In this document: piece by piece, positions 1 through 9,615 of the stretch
Layout of the letters: the number at the start of each line of letters is the position of its first letter
Position numbering within the stretch: the first letter of the stretch is position 1
Assembly (NCBI RefSeq): GCF_003730275.1
Contig: NZ_QTTA01000002.1
Location: 26,754-90,753, forward strand
Direction: 5' to 3'
DNA length: 64,000 nt
Source: Brevundimonas halotolerans
Lineage (GTDB): Bacteria > Pseudomonadota > Alphaproteobacteria > Caulobacterales > Caulobacteraceae
Position numbers and translations under genes: made by a program
The notes under the pieces: model-generated
The model's database searches: none
Told to the model about the DNA's origin: nothing
What the model saw: only the letters and a program-made list of their open reading frames with translations

Positions 1-1
1 G

Positions 2-1843
2 ACCAATGTGTCCAACACCGAGCGGCTGGTCGACCTCGCCCCGAACTACAAGGGCGACAAGGGCGCGGCGCGGGTCGTCGATCTGAAATGGCGCGACCAG
101 CCGGTCGGCAAGCGGATCGAACACGCCCTGGTCAACGGCATCACCGACTATATCGACGCCGACACCGAGGAGGCGCGCCTGTCGTTCGACCGGCCGCTGC
201 ACGTCATCGAAGGCCCGCTGATGGACGGGATGAATGTGGTCGGCGACCTGTTCGGCTCGGGCAAGATGTTCCTGCCGCAGGTGGTAAAGTCGGCGCGGGT
301 GATGAAGCAGGCCGTGGCCTGGCTGGAGCCCTACATGGAGGCGGAGAAGGCCGGCAAGCCGCGCGAGCAGGCGGGCCGCATCCTGATGGCCACGGTCAAG
401 GGCGACGTCCACGATATCGGCAAGAACATCGTCGGCGTCGTGCTCCAGTGTAACAACTATGAGGTCATCGACCTGGGCGTCATGGTCCCGGCCGACCGGA
501 TCCTCGACGCCGCCGTCGAGCACAAGGTCGATATCGTCGGCCTGTCGGGCCTGATCACGCCGTCGCTGGACGAGATGGTGTTCGTGGCCTCGGAAATGGA
601 GCGGCGCGGGTTCGACATTCCGCTGCTGATCGGCGGGGCGACGACCAGCCGGACCCATACGGCGGTCAAGATCGAGCCGGCCTATCACCGCGGGTCGACC
701 ACCTATGTCATCGACGCCAGTCGTGCCGTCGGCGTGGTCTTGGGCCTGTTGTCGAAGGACGAACGGGCGAGGAACGAGGCGCTGACCCGCGACGAATACG
801 TCCGCATCCGCGAGCAATATGCCCGCAGCCAGGACACCAAGGCGCGCACCTCGATCACCGACGCCAGGGCCAATCGCTGGCGGGCCGAGGCGGATGCCCC
901 CTTGCCCGGCGCACCGTCATTCATCGGTATACGGACGTTCGACGCCTGGGACCTGTCCGATCTGGCCGACCATATCGACTGGACGCCCTTCTTCGCCAGC
1001 TGGGAGCTGATCGGGCGCTATCCGCTGATCCTTGAGGACGAGTTCGTCGGCGAGGCCGCGCGCGACCTGTTCGCCGACGCCAAGGCGATGCTGAAGCGGA
1101 TCATCGACGAGCGCTGGTTCACGGCAAGGGGCGTGGTCGGCTTCTGGCCGGCCCGGGCCGAGGGCGACGACATCGTGGTCTTCACCGACGAAGGCCGAAG
1201 CGACGAACTGGCCCGGTTCCACACCCTGCGCCAGCAGATCAAGAAGTCGAACGGCAAGCCCAATCTGGCCCTGTCCGACTTCGTCGCCGAGACCGGCCAG
1301 GACTATATCGGCGCCTTTGCCGTGACGGCGGGCCATGGCGAGCTGGAGATCGCCAAACGGTTCAGGGACGCCGGCGACGACTATTCCGCCATTCTGGCCA
1401 CCGCGCTGGCCGACCGGCTGGCCGAAGCCTTTGCCGAGGCCCTGCATCGCAAGGTGCGAACCGAGCTGTGGGGCTATGCGGCCGATGAGGCCCTGGACGT
1501 CGACGCCCTGATCGCCGAGCAATATCAGGGCATTCGCCCCGCCCCCGGCTATCCCGCCCAGCCGGATCACACCGAAAAGGCGACTTTGTTCCGTATACTG
1601 AATGCTGAGCAGAATGCGGGCATGGCGCTGACGGAAAGCTATGCCATGACGCCGCCGGCCTCGGTCTCCGGCCTCTATTTCGGGCACCCGGGCAGCCACT
1701 ATTTCGGGGTCGGCAAGATCGACCGCGATCAGGTCGAGGACTATGCCCGACGCAAGGGTTGGGATGTGGCCATGGCCGAACGCTGGCTGGCCCCGATCCT
1801 CAACTACCAGCCGGAGCGCAGAGCGCGCAGCGACGCGGCTTGA
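2..1843 (+). CDS. metH: Cobalamin-dependent methionine synthase, C-terminal part (cut by window edge)
   Basis: Transfers a methyl group from methyltetrahydrofolate to homocysteine through cobalamin. The frame is open to the left edge, so the first in-window GTG at 8 is not taken as a start. Counting from that GTG, residues 1-125 form the four-helix cap. The B12-binding Rossmann domain follows, with the DxHxxG motif at D133/H135/G138; H135 is the expected cobalt ligand. The AdoMet-dependent reactivation domain starts near residue 320 and ends with the conserved segment around [13 protein letters not shown] and YFGVGKI. The homocysteine and pterin domains must lie upstream; some relatives encode the homocysteine domain in a separate gene. 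The stop is 3 bp from a convergent gene. Confidence 0.97.
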   Translation, partial: TNVSNTERLVDLAPNYKGDKGAARVVDLKWRDQPVGKRIEHALVNGITDYIDADTEEARLSFDRPLHVIEGPLMDGMNVVGDLFGSGKMFLPQVVKSARVMKQAVAWLEPYMEAEKAGKPREQAGRILMATVKGDVHDIGKNIVGVVLQCNNYEVIDLGVMVPADRILDAAVEHKVDIVGLSGLITPSLDEMVFVASEMERRGFDIPLLIGGATTSRTHTAVKIEPAYHRGSTTYVIDASRAVGVVLGLLSKDERARNEALTRDEYVRIREQYARSQDTKARTSITDARANRWRAEADAPLPGAPSFIGIRTFDAWDLSDLADHIDWTPFFASWELIGRYPLILEDEFVGEAARDLFADAKAMLKRIIDERWFTARGVVGFWPARAEGDDIVVFTDEGRSDELARFHTLRQQIKKSNGKPNLALSDFVAETGQDYIGAFAVTAGHGELEIAKRFRDAGDDYSAILATALADRLAEAFAEALHRKVRTELWGYAADEALDVDALIAEQYQGIRPAPGYPAQPDHTEKATLFRILNAEQNAGMALTESYAMTPPASVSGLYFGHPGSHYFGVGKIDRDQVEDYARRKGWDVAMAERWLAPILNYQPERRARSDAA

Positions 1844-1846
1844 GCC

Positions 1847-2419
1847 CTACTCGGTCGCAGCGGCCGGTGGTTCCAACCCGACGTCCGCCAGGGTGGCGGG
1901 CGGCGTGGTGATGTTCTCGCGGATGCGGCGGGCGGCGTGCTCACACCTGCCGGGCAGGCCGAAGAACAGGCCGAAGGTCTCATCCCGGGCAGTCAGATCC
2001 TGCTCCATCATGCGGGACCAGCGGGCACGGACACCCGAGGCGGCGGTCTCGGCAATTTCAAGCGTCTCTGGGCTCTGCCGCGGGCCGGCGACCTCGAGTG
2101 CGCGGCTGAATTTGCGCTCTTCGGCGCGGCCCAGCTCGATCAACTCCAGATCCAATTCGTCGTCGGTGTTCAGGCTTTCGCCCAGCGCCACATGGCCGCT
2201 GACCATGGCCTCGCACCAGGCCACCAGCGGATAGTCGGCGGTCGGCGCGCCCGGCGGCAGCGGGTTGGAATAGGCCACCGCCTCCCACATGCGCTCGGTG
2301 TTCTGGGAGGCGAAGACGGCGTCAGTGCCGCCCGTGCGGATGACCGCGTCCTGGGCCGCGGCCGTGCCCGCCAGGCCGATCGCCATGGCGGTTCCGAGAA
2401 GAAGCGTACGAACAGTCAT
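1847..2419 (-). CDS. Secreted protein of unknown function (190 aa)
   Basis: Start placed at the ATG at 2419, preceded by AGGA at good spacing and followed by a clear signal peptide (MTVRTLLLG, hydrophobic core, cleavage after TAAA). A longer open frame upstream adds 32 residues with no export signal and is judged spurious. The mature part is acidic and helical, with two cysteines. I do not recognise the family. It lies downstream of the TonB-dependent receptor on the same strand, but a terminator separates the two, so it probably has its own promoter. It converges on metH. Confidence 0.75.
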   Translation of the reverse strand: MTVRTLLLGTAMAIGLAGTAAAQDAVIRTGGTDAVFASQNTERMWEAVAYSNPLPPGAPTADYPLVAWCEAMVSGHVALGESLNTDDELDLELIELGRAEERKFSRALEVAGPRQSPETLEIAETAASGVRARWSRMMEQDLTARDETFGLFFGLPGRCEHAARRIRENITTPPATLADVGLEPPAAATE

Positions 2420-2513
2420 CGAAATCCTGAAGTCTGAGGGAGGCAGCCCCTGAATGCGTGGGCCAGCGTCACGGTTCAACCGGGCATTTTGACGGCGGTT
2501 CCCGGCTACGCGC

Positions 2514-2549
2514 AAAGAAAAGGGCGGCGAACCCGAAGGTCCGCCGCCC
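2514..2549 (-). terminator. Rho-independent terminator of the TonB-dependent receptor gene
   Basis: Perfect 8-bp stem (2522-2529 with 2542-2549, GGGCGGCG type) with a 12-nt loop. On the minus strand it is followed by TTTTCTTT. It begins 23 bp after the receptor stop codon. Confidence 0.8.
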
Positions 2550-2572
2550 CAGTCTTGTATCTGGCTTACCGT

Positions 2573-5500
2573 TTAGAAGCGGTAGGCCATGCTCAGACGC
2601 ACGCCGCGCGGGGCCTGATAGGCCGTCGGGCGACCGAAGTTCGGGTCGGGCGTCGAGGCGTCCAGATCACCGAATTCGTTGTAGTCGGTCTCGGCTTCGA
2701 AGCCGAAGACGTTGAACACATCGGCACGCAGAACCAGGGAGTCACCGGGAATGGTGAAGACTTCCGACAGGTTGTACGCGAACGTCAGGTCCAGGTTCTT
2801 GGTCCAGTCGCTTTCGAAGACCGAGCCGCGCGGCGTGGCCACGCCCTGACAGAACCACGACGCCGGGCCGTAAAGCGAGGCGAAGAAGTCGGTCGGGTGA
2901 ACCCCCTGACAGCCGAACTTGCGCGGCGACTGAATGATCAGGTTGGCCCCGATGTTCAGCGCCGGCGTCACCTGCCAGTTACCGAACGCCTTGAAGCTGT
3001 GCGCGCGGTGGTTCGGCAGGAAGCCGTAGGAGTTGTCGGTCAGGCCGGGCTGGTCGAAGTCCTGCGACAGGCCGGGGTCGACCTGGCCGTTGTCGGACTT
3101 CAGGGCCCCTTCGTAGTTGCCTTCGCTTTCCGACCAGACGTAGCTGAACCGGGCGCCCCAGATGCCGTCGAAGGATTTCTCCATCGAGACTTCCACGGCC
3201 TTGTAGGTCCGCTCGGGCTCCGGATAGTTCAGCTGGTCGGCCGTCAGGGTGATTTGGCGGTCGGCCGTGATCGCCCCGCCGGTGGCGCGCGACAGGTCGG
3301 CACCCGACAGGGTGATGACCATGTCCTCACCCGGGTTGGTCAGGACGTACTGGTGGAAGCCGTACCACACCGAATAGCACTGGGTGTAGGTCAGGTCCGT
3401 CGCGACGTTGTCGCAATAGTCCAGAACGGCGGCGTCGATGGCGACGTCGTCGATGGCCGTGCCCAGTTCACGATAGGTGCCTTTGACGCCCAGGGTCCAG
3501 CCGTCCCACATCTGCTGTTCGTAGCCGAGGATGAACTCGTCAACGTACATCGGATCGATTTCAGCATCGACCGAGGTGTTGGTGGCCTTGAGCGTTCCGT
3601 CACCGAAGTTGGCGCCACTGACGAAGGTGCCGAGGATCGGCTCATCCGTGGTGTCGTGGATACCGTCGGCGTTGGTGTCGTTCGGGCCACCGCTCAGGTC
3701 CAGCATCCAGCGATCCTGGATAAAGAACTCGGCGCCAGCCAGACGCTGGTTGGTGTTCACGGCCACCGGGAGGAAGTAGCGGCCATAGAAGCCGAACAGC
3801 TTGGACGTACGGTCGCCCGTGACGTCATAGGTGAAGCCCAGACGCGGAGCCCACTGATCCTGCAGGTCGATGAAGGCCACGCCGGCGAGGTTTTCGTTCT
3901 CGAAGCCCTCGTTACGCACGCCCAGGTTCAGGGTCAGCTGATCGGTCACCTGCCAGGAGTCCTGCAGGTAGTAGGCGTTCTGCGTCGACTTCCAGCCACC
4001 GTCGTTGTCATAGGCGCGGATACGCACGCGGGTGGGCTGGCCACCGACGAGACGCTCATAGCGATACCAGATACCACCCGTCACCTGACCGGTACAGGCG
4101 ATGGTCGGAGTGATGCCGCCCGGGCGGCAGTAGTTGTAGCCGGAACCCGAATAGTCGAGCGCCTGGTAGGACTCCAGCTTCTCCTGGTCGATACCGAAGC
4201 GGAAGTGGTGAGCACCATAGAAGTCGGCATAGATGTCGACATCAGCGCGCAGGATGGTGCGCTCGTCCTCGTTGACCGAAGGCTGGCCCACACCCCAGAT
4301 ACCGCGACGCGGGAAGCCCGGGTTCTGATCGGTGATCAGGGCCCCGGCGTCGCCCGGCGAGGAGTTGTACTCGTTGTACTCGTTGACGCCGTAGGCGAGC
4401 GAGGTCGTCAGCCAGTCGGTCCAGATGCCGGTATAACGGGCAACCCAGTTCGATCCGCCAAACTCGAAGGTCGAGGGCGTGAACTGACCCACATAGTCGC
4501 CATTGGCATCGACGAAGATGTTGCTGGTTTCCTGGGTCTGCTCATCCGAGAAGTAGGTGAACTCAACGCGGTGATCGTCATTGATCAGATAGTCGATCTT
4601 GGCGCCGTAGAACGGATCGTTCGACGTCACCCGGGTGCCGTTGGCGCCCGCACCGAAGTCCGGATCGGTGGTCGGGGCTCCGATATTGACGAATTCACGG
4701 TCGCGGAAATTCACCAGACCGAAGATGAACAGGCGGTCGCGGATGATCGGGCCGCCGAAGTCGAAGATGATGTCGGAGGTTTCGACTTCATCGAAGCGGT
4801 TCTGGGCCAGATAGGTGTCCGGCGAGTCCGAACGCAGCGCATCGGGTTCCCAGTAGGCGGTGATGCCGAATTCCCACTCGTTTCCGCCCGACTTGGTCGT
4901 GCCGTTCAGCACGCCGCCGGTGCCGCGACCGAATTCCGACGAATAGCCGCCGGTCTTGGTTTCCAGCGTCTGGTAGAATTCGAACGGAACGGTCGAGGAA
5001 CCCGTGAAGTCACGGAATTTCGTGATGTTCAGGCCGTTGATGAAGTAGGTGTTTTCACCGGCCGAAGCGCCGCCGATGGTCGGGATGCCGCCGAAGGCGT
5101 TATCCGAGGCCGTCACGCCCGGAGCCAGCAGGGCCACAGCGCCGGCATCGCGGGCGATCGGCACATTGCGCGACAGCTCTTCAACGTTGACGGTCAGGCC
5201 GGTGGTGGTGGCGTCGAAGTCGGACACGGCGGTCCGAACGCCGACGACGACGATGTCATCGACGGTCGAGGCACCCGAGGCGCTACCGACGGTGAAGACC
5301 ACCGAGGTGGTGCCGCCCGAGCCGACCGAAATGACGTCGGACAGCGAGGAGAAGCCCGGCGCCGTGATGGTCGCCGTGTAGCGGCCTTGCGGCAGGGCGA
5401 TGGCGCGGAACGAACCGGAAGCGTCGGTCGTGTAGGTGCGGGTGAAGCCTTGCGACACCGATTGCAGCGTCACGGTGGCGCCGGCGACCGGCGTCTGCGA

Positions 5501-5665
5501 CTGCGTTTCAACGGTGCCGGAAACGGCGCCCTGCACCAGGTCCTGGGCCATGGCGGTGCTGGGAGCCAGCAGGCCGACGGCCGGGGCCGCCACAAGCGCC
5601 ATGAGGGCGGTACCGCCGATCATGGTCGAGTGCAGCAAGCGTTGGCGAATGGTCTGGGTTTTCAA
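2573..5665 (-). CDS. TonB-dependent receptor, Oar-like, with N-terminal carboxypeptidase-regulatory-like domain
   Basis: Outer-membrane, TonB-energised receptor of 1030 aa. The start is a TTG at 5665, chosen because a perfect AGGAGG lies 8 nt upstream (5674-5679) and a signal peptide follows, ending at STAMA-Q. Next comes a CarboxypepD_reg-like beta-sandwich (about residues 45-120), then a TonB-box/plug start containing DDIVVVGVRT. The plug carries the conserved YFINGLNITKF and GGYSSEFGRGTGGVLNGTTKSG segments. A large beta barrel ends in the C-terminal aromatic signature SMAYRF. The substrate is not predictable. No partner genes are adjacent; the energiser encoded at 45.5-46.3 kb could serve it. 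A long open frame on the opposite strand is a codon-bias shadow. Confidence 0.95.
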   Translation of the reverse strand: MKTQTIRQRLLHSTMIGGTALMALVAAPAVGLLAPSTAMAQDLVQGAVSGTVETQSQTPVAGATVTLQSVSQGFTRTYTTDASGSFRAIALPQGRYTATITAPGFSSLSDVISVGSGGTTSVVFTVGSASGASTVDDIVVVGVRTAVSDFDATTTGLTVNVEELSRNVPIARDAGAVALLAPGVTASDNAFGGIPTIGGASAGENTYFINGLNITKFRDFTGSSTVPFEFYQTLETKTGGYSSEFGRGTGGVLNGTTKSGGNEWEFGITAYWEPDALRSDSPDTYLAQNRFDEVETSDIIFDFGGPIIRDRLFIFGLVNFRDREFVNIGAPTTDPDFGAGANGTRVTSNDPFYGAKIDYLINDDHRVEFTYFSDEQTQETSNIFVDANGDYVGQFTPSTFEFGGSNWVARYTGIWTDWLTTSLAYGVNEYNEYNSSPGDAGALITDQNPGFPRRGIWGVGQPSVNEDERTILRADVDIYADFYGAHHFRFGIDQEKLESYQALDYSGSGYNYCRPGGITPTIACTGQVTGGIWYRYERLVGGQPTRVRIRAYDNDGGWKSTQNAYYLQDSWQVTDQLTLNLGVRNEGFENENLAGVAFIDLQDQWAPRLGFTYDVTGDRTSKLFGFYGRYFLPVAVNTNQRLAGAEFFIQDRWMLDLSGGPNDTNADGIHDTTDEPILGTFVSGANFGDGTLKATNTSVDAEIDPMYVDEFILGYEQQMWDGWTLGVKGTYRELGTAIDDVAIDAAVLDYCDNVATDLTYTQCYSVWYGFHQYVLTNPGEDMVITLSGADLSRATGGAITADRQITLTADQLNYPEPERTYKAVEVSMEKSFDGIWGARFSYVWSESEGNYEGALKSDNGQVDPGLSQDFDQPGLTDNSYGFLPNHRAHSFKAFGNWQVTPALNIGANLIIQSPRKFGCQGVHPTDFFASLYGPASWFCQGVATPRGSVFESDWTKNLDLTFAYNLSEVFTIPGDSLVLRADVFNVFGFEAETDYNEFGDLDASTPDPNFGRPTAYQAPRGVRLSMAYRF

Positions 5666-6028
5666 ACTGTGGTCCTCCTGTGGCCGAGACGAAGTTCCCG
5701 TAGGTCCCCCGCGTCCCGACAACCATTATCCGTGCGCCCCAATGCACACAGACTGTTTGCCACCGTAGACCCGCATCTTCGGTCGCGCACGACAATTACA
5801 GGTCGGTAACCCAATCGTCGCCACATTGTCGCAATCAGGCCACAGTGTTTTTAAATTGCTGATATTTCGCATGATTTTAGAATGCCCTCGTGTCATCAAT
5901 GGCGAAGACACCGGTGTCACGCCTCATGCGCGAAACCGCAGTTCGGACCCTGTGCATCGGCTTTCGTGGGCTATTCCAGACAAGGGATGGTCTGCCGTGG
6001 CGACCTGAGTCGCCTTGCTGCTACCGCG
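5666..6028. promoter_or_regulatory. Receptor upstream region, non-coding
   Basis: 363 bp between the TonB-dependent receptor and a small lipoprotein-like ORF. It holds the AGGAGG ribosome-binding site at 5674-5679 and a distinctly AT-rich patch at about 5825-5890 that probably contains the receptor promoter. I could not assign -35/-10 boxes with confidence, and no protein-like ORF is visible. Confidence 0.4.
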
Positions 6029-6175
6029 TTAACGGCTGATCGCCACGCGGCTGGCGTAGGGCACGGGCTCGGGTGTGCATGACGCCACCACCAGCTGGCT
6101 CGCCATGATACAGATGACGGCCAACATCACCGGCAAGAGCCGATTTGAAACATCCAGAGCCAGGGTTCGGGCCAT
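6029..6175 (-). CDS. Putative small lipoprotein (48 aa)
   Basis: ATG at 6175 with a GGAG-like site about 10 nt upstream. The product has a basic n-region (SNRLL), a hydrophobic core around PVMLAVICIMA, and a lipobox-like VVASC; the predicted mature peptide is only 16 residues, starting C-T-P-E. It lies alone between the receptor promoter region and a divergent hydrolase gene. Its function is unknown. The prediction rests on start, ribosome-binding site and signal architecture only, so it could be a chance ORF. Confidence 0.45.
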   Translation of the reverse strand: MARTLALDVSNRLLPVMLAVICIMASQLVVASCTPEPVPYASRVAISR

Positions 6176-6244
6176 GACGCGCACTCCACAGAGGGTTTAC
6201 GAGACCTTAACGCAATCTCCGGGCCAGCTCCGGGGCCAGCCCGC

Positions 6245-7099
6245 GTGACCGCCGCGCCCATTCCCTTCGTCCGTGACTTCACGCCCCTGTACGGACAGGT
6301 CGAGCGCCTGACGCCGCGCATCCGGCGGGTGCTGGCCAACAATCCCGGCCCCTTCACCTTTGCGGGGACAGGCACGTTTCTGGTCGGCGACGCCGACGCG
6401 GTGGCCGTCATCGATCCGGGCCCGGCGGACGACGCCCATCTGTCCGCCCTGCTGCAGGCCGTAGAGGGTCAGACCGTCACCCATGTGCTGGTCACCCATG
6501 GCCATGCCGATCACCTGCCGCTGGCCCGCCCCTTCGCCGAGGCGGTCGGGGCACCGGTTCTGGCCCACCCCGCCCTGTCGGCGGATCAGGATCTGACCGA
6601 CGGCGACCGGATCACCGGCGACGGCTGGACGCTGGACGTTCTGGCCACGCCCGGCCACGCGCCCGAGCATCTGGCCTTTGCCCTGCGCGAGGAGAATGCC
6701 CTGTTCAGCGGAGATCATGTGATGGGCTGGTCGACCAGTGTGGTCTCGCCGCCCGAGGGCGACATGGACGCCTATCTGGACAGTCTGGACCGGGTGATGG
6801 CGGCCGGGTTCGACACGCTGTGGCCCACACACGGCGGGCCGGTGACCGCCCCCCTGCCCTTCCTGAAGGCGCTGAAGGCCCATCGGCTGGGCCGGGACGA
6901 CCAGGTGCTGGAAGCATTGGCGAAGGGGCCATCGTCTGCGTTGGCGATGGTGCCCGCCCTCTATGCGGCCGTGGACCAGCGCCTGTGGCCGGCGGCGGCC
7001 CAGTCCCTGCTGGCGCATCTGATCCGGCTGGAGCGACGGGGGGACGTAGAGGCGAACGGGGTGCCGTCGGCCACCACCGTCTATCAGCTACGCGGTTGA
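6245..7099 (+). CDS. MBL-fold metallo-hydrolase (LACTB2-like)
   Basis: Binuclear-metal hydrolase of 284 aa. The HxHxDH motif is THGHADH (H85, H87, D89, H90), followed by TPGHAPEH, the metal-bridging aspartate in FSGDHVMGW, and the last histidine in WPTHGGPV. A C-terminal winged-helix-like segment (about residues 205-275) is typical of LACTB2-like proteins, some of which act on RNA. The start is a GTG; no strong ribosome-binding site is visible, so it is approximate. The 3' end overlaps the convergent downstream gene by 16 bp. Confidence 0.9.
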   Translation: MTAAPIPFVRDFTPLYGQVERLTPRIRRVLANNPGPFTFAGTGTFLVGDADAVAVIDPGPADDAHLSALLQAVEGQTVTHVLVTHGHADHLPLARPFAEAVGAPVLAHPALSADQDLTDGDRITGDGWTLDVLATPGHAPEHLAFALREENALFSGDHVMGWSTSVVSPPEGDMDAYLDSLDRVMAAGFDTLWPTHGGPVTAPLPFLKALKAHRLGRDDQVLEALAKGPSSALAMVPALYAAVDQRLWPAAAQSLLAHLIRLERRGDVEANGVPSATTVYQLRG

Positions 7100-7788
7100 A
7101 GTTCCGCCACGATCCGGGCGAGGAGGCGGCAGGTCTCGCCGCCCTGGGGCCGTTGATCGCGGGGGGCGACCCGCACATCCGTCTGGCCGGGGCGAATGCG
7201 GATGGTGACGTCATGCCTGCGCAGGAACCAGAGCCCTTCGTGGGTGCCCTCAACTTGGAACAGGGAGGATGGCAGGGGTGTAAAGCCTGCGCGCTGCAAG
7301 GCCGCGGTCGCATCCTCGGCGCGGACTTGGGAGGGGATGGAGACGACCCCGGGACATGACGTGCTGCGCAGGGTCTGCTCCGGCACTGCTTCAGAGGCGG
7401 CCCTCGCAGCCGTCAGCCGGGCCGAAAAGCCGGGCGGATCATCTGCATTCGTAGAGACGCTGCGCGGCGAGGGCTGGGTCATCGAGTACCCGACAGCATG
7501 CCGGTCGTAGAGCCATACGCCTCCGCCAACCATGGCTAAGGCAACCAGCCCGACAATCCAGCCCATTACGCCGGTGCGCCGCGCCCGCCACAACAGCAGC
7601 AGGGCGCAGATCGCGCCCAGACCCAGCAGCCACGGTGCGACCGTGACGCCCAGCAGGTCGAGCGCGACATCAAGGCCCCACCAGCCGAAGCGCAGGCCGA
7701 AGACGCCGATGAACACGACCAGGGGCGCCGACAGCACGCCGGCGACCAAGGCCAGCGTCACCCAGCCGCCTGGGCCCCGCCGCGCCAT
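7084..7788 (-). CDS. DUF1499-type membrane protein
   Basis: 234 aa. Three N-terminal transmembrane helices (about residues 10-32, 45-68 and 74-94) precede a soluble domain that resembles DUF1499: a CPGVVSIPSQ stretch, then predicted beta strands around VTIRIRPGQTDVRVAPRDQRPQGG with paired cysteines. The domain's function is unknown. It follows the acyl-CoA ligase on the same strand with only 4 bp between them, so the two are probably co-transcribed. Confidence 0.75.
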   Translation of the reverse strand: MARRGPGGWVTLALVAGVLSAPLVVFIGVFGLRFGWWGLDVALDLLGVTVAPWLLGLGAICALLLLWRARRTGVMGWIVGLVALAMVGGGVWLYDRHAVGYSMTQPSPRSVSTNADDPPGFSARLTAARAASEAVPEQTLRSTSCPGVVSIPSQVRAEDATAALQRAGFTPLPSSLFQVEGTHEGLWFLRRHDVTIRIRPGQTDVRVAPRDQRPQGGETCRLLARIVAELQPRS

Positions 7789-7792
7789 CGGA

Positions 7793-9427
7793 TCAGCCCT
7801 GCGCCGTCGGCAGGACGTAGTCCTTCATTCGCTCGCGCACGAGCTTCTTGTCGATCTTGCCGGTGGCGCCCAGCGGGATGTCGTCGACGAACACCACATC
7901 GTCGGGCATCCACCATTTGGCGATCTTGCCCTGCAGGAAATCCAGATGCTCCTGCTTGTTCTCGGTCTCGCCGGGCTTGAGCTTGATCACCAGCACCGGA
8001 CGTTCGTCCCACTTGGGATGGGCCGCGCCGATCACGGCCGCCAGTTCGACCTTGGGATGGCCGACCGAGATGTTCTCGATGTCGATCGAACTGATCCACT
8101 CGCCACCCGACTTGATCACATCCTTGGCCCGGTCGGTGATCTGCATGAAGCCGTAGCTGTCGATGGTCGAGACGTCGCCGGTGTCGAAAAAGCCCTCGTT
8201 GTCGAGAATTTTGCCGCCCTCGTCCTTGAAATAGCCCCCGGCAATGGTCGGGCCGCGGACCATCAGGCGCCCATAGGTCTTGCCGTCGTGCGGCATTTCC
8301 TGACCGGCGTAGTTCTTGAGCTTCAGTTCGACGCCCAGCGGCGGCATGCCCTGTTTGATGCGCCACTTCATCTGCTCATCGTACGGCAGGGCAGAAAGCT
8401 CTGGCGTCAGCCGCGACAGGGTGCCGACCGGCGAGGTCTCGGTCATGCCCCAGCCCTGGAAGACCTCGACGCCGAACTCGTCGTTGAAGGCGCGGATCAG
8501 GCTTTCCGGTACGGCCGAGCCGCCGATCAGGACCTTCTTGACCGTCGACAGCTTCAGCGAATTCTCGCGCATATAGGCCAGCAGCCCCTGCCACACGGTC
8601 GGCACGGCGGCCGAGAATGTGACCTTTTCGGACTCGAGCAGTTCGTAGATCGACGCACCGTCCATCTGGGCGCCGGGCATGACCAGCTTCGAGCCGGCCG
8701 CAGGGCCCGAGAAGGCGATGCCCCAGGCGTTGGCGTGGAACATGGGCACCACCGGCAGGATCACCTCGTCCGGCGTGGCGCCCATAATGGTGGCCTGCAG
8801 GGTGACCAGGGTGTGCAGGAAATTCGACCGGTGCGAATACAGCACCCCCTTCGGGTTCCCTGTCGTGCCCGAGGTGTAGCAGAGCCCGCAGGCCGTCTGT
8901 TCTTCAAAGCCGCCCCATTCAACATCCTCGGAGGATTCCTCGAGCAGTTGCTCGTAGCATTCGGCCCGGGGCAGCTTGGTCGCCGGCATGTTCCACTGGT
9001 CGGTCATGACAACCACCCGCTCGACGGTCGGACAGTGGGGCAGGATGGCTTCCAGCAGCGGTACAAAGGTCAGGTCGACGAAGATGATCCGGTCTTCGGC
9101 GTGATTGATGATGTAGATCAGCTGTTCCGGAAACAGGCGCGGATTGAGGGTGTGGCAGACCGCGCCGATGCCCATGATGCCATACCAAGCCTCGATGTGA
9201 CGGCCGGTATTCCAGGCCAGGGTGGCGACCCGGTCGCCGACCTTGACGTCCCAGCTTTTCAGGACGTTAGAGACGCGTTTGGCCCGACCGTGGATTTCAC
9301 CATAGGTGGAGCGCACGATCGGCCCTTCGACCGAGCGGGTCACGACCTCGCGCTGGGGATGCCAGTTCTTCGCGTGATCGAGGATCTTGTCGACCGTCAG
9401 CGGCCAGTCCTGCATCAATCCGAGCAT
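7793..9427 (-). CDS. Acyl-CoA synthetase (AMP-forming fatty-acid:CoA ligase)
   Basis: 544 aa ANL-superfamily adenylate-forming enzyme that activates a fatty or medium-chain acid to its CoA thioester. It has the P-loop YTSGTTGNPKGV, the GWGMTE motif, the hinge-region segment around DRAKDVIKSGGEWIS, and the C-terminal catalytic lysine in LGATGKIDKK. Length and motif spacing are normal. The substrate chain length cannot be read from the sequence. It is probably transcribed with the DUF1499 gene. A 12-bp palindrome (CTTGCCGGCAAG, 9476-9487) lies about 50 bp upstream and could be an operator. Confidence 0.93.
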   Translation of the reverse strand: MLGLMQDWPLTVDKILDHAKNWHPQREVVTRSVEGPIVRSTYGEIHGRAKRVSNVLKSWDVKVGDRVATLAWNTGRHIEAWYGIMGIGAVCHTLNPRLFPEQLIYIINHAEDRIIFVDLTFVPLLEAILPHCPTVERVVVMTDQWNMPATKLPRAECYEQLLEESSEDVEWGGFEEQTACGLCYTSGTTGNPKGVLYSHRSNFLHTLVTLQATIMGATPDEVILPVVPMFHANAWGIAFSGPAAGSKLVMPGAQMDGASIYELLESEKVTFSAAVPTVWQGLLAYMRENSLKLSTVKKVLIGGSAVPESLIRAFNDEFGVEVFQGWGMTETSPVGTLSRLTPELSALPYDEQMKWRIKQGMPPLGVELKLKNYAGQEMPHDGKTYGRLMVRGPTIAGGYFKDEGGKILDNEGFFDTGDVSTIDSYGFMQITDRAKDVIKSGGEWISSIDIENISVGHPKVELAAVIGAAHPKWDERPVLVIKLKPGETENKQEHLDFLQGKIAKWWMPDDVVFVDDIPLGATGKIDKKLVRERMKDYVLPTAQG

Positions 9428-9615
9428 CGGTTTCCTCTCCGAAATTCATGGGTCTGGCCGACGTTGCCCGCGGCACTTGCCGGCAAGCTATCGGCGGCGT
9501 GAGGGATAGGCAACGTGACGCAACGTCAGGGGGAGCGACTTTCTGTGCCCCGGACGCGTCGCTTTCGGCTAGTTTGGGCACAAACCTTCCCCGATCTGGC
9601 CGACAGGACCCTTCC

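Noticed and set aside
2..1843. metH as a truncated pseudogene
   Set aside because: The frame is open to the window edge and the domains present are complete, so the missing N-terminal part is explained by the window boundary.
2489..5809. 1106-codon open frame antisense to the TonB-dependent receptor
   Set aside because: No family resemblance; produced by strong codon bias on the opposite strand. The receptor frame has all expected domains and a perfect ribosome-binding site.
9476..9487. CTTGCCGGCAAG palindrome upstream of the acyl-CoA ligase
   Set aside because: A 12-bp palindrome is not very unlikely in a GC-rich intergenic stretch, and there is no second copy or regulator nearby; kept only as a note in the gene entry.
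7532..9502. 656-codon open frame antisense to the acyl-CoA ligase
   Set aside because: Same kind of shadow: His/Asp/Arg/Gln-rich with no motifs, while the opposite frame is a full acyl-CoA ligase.
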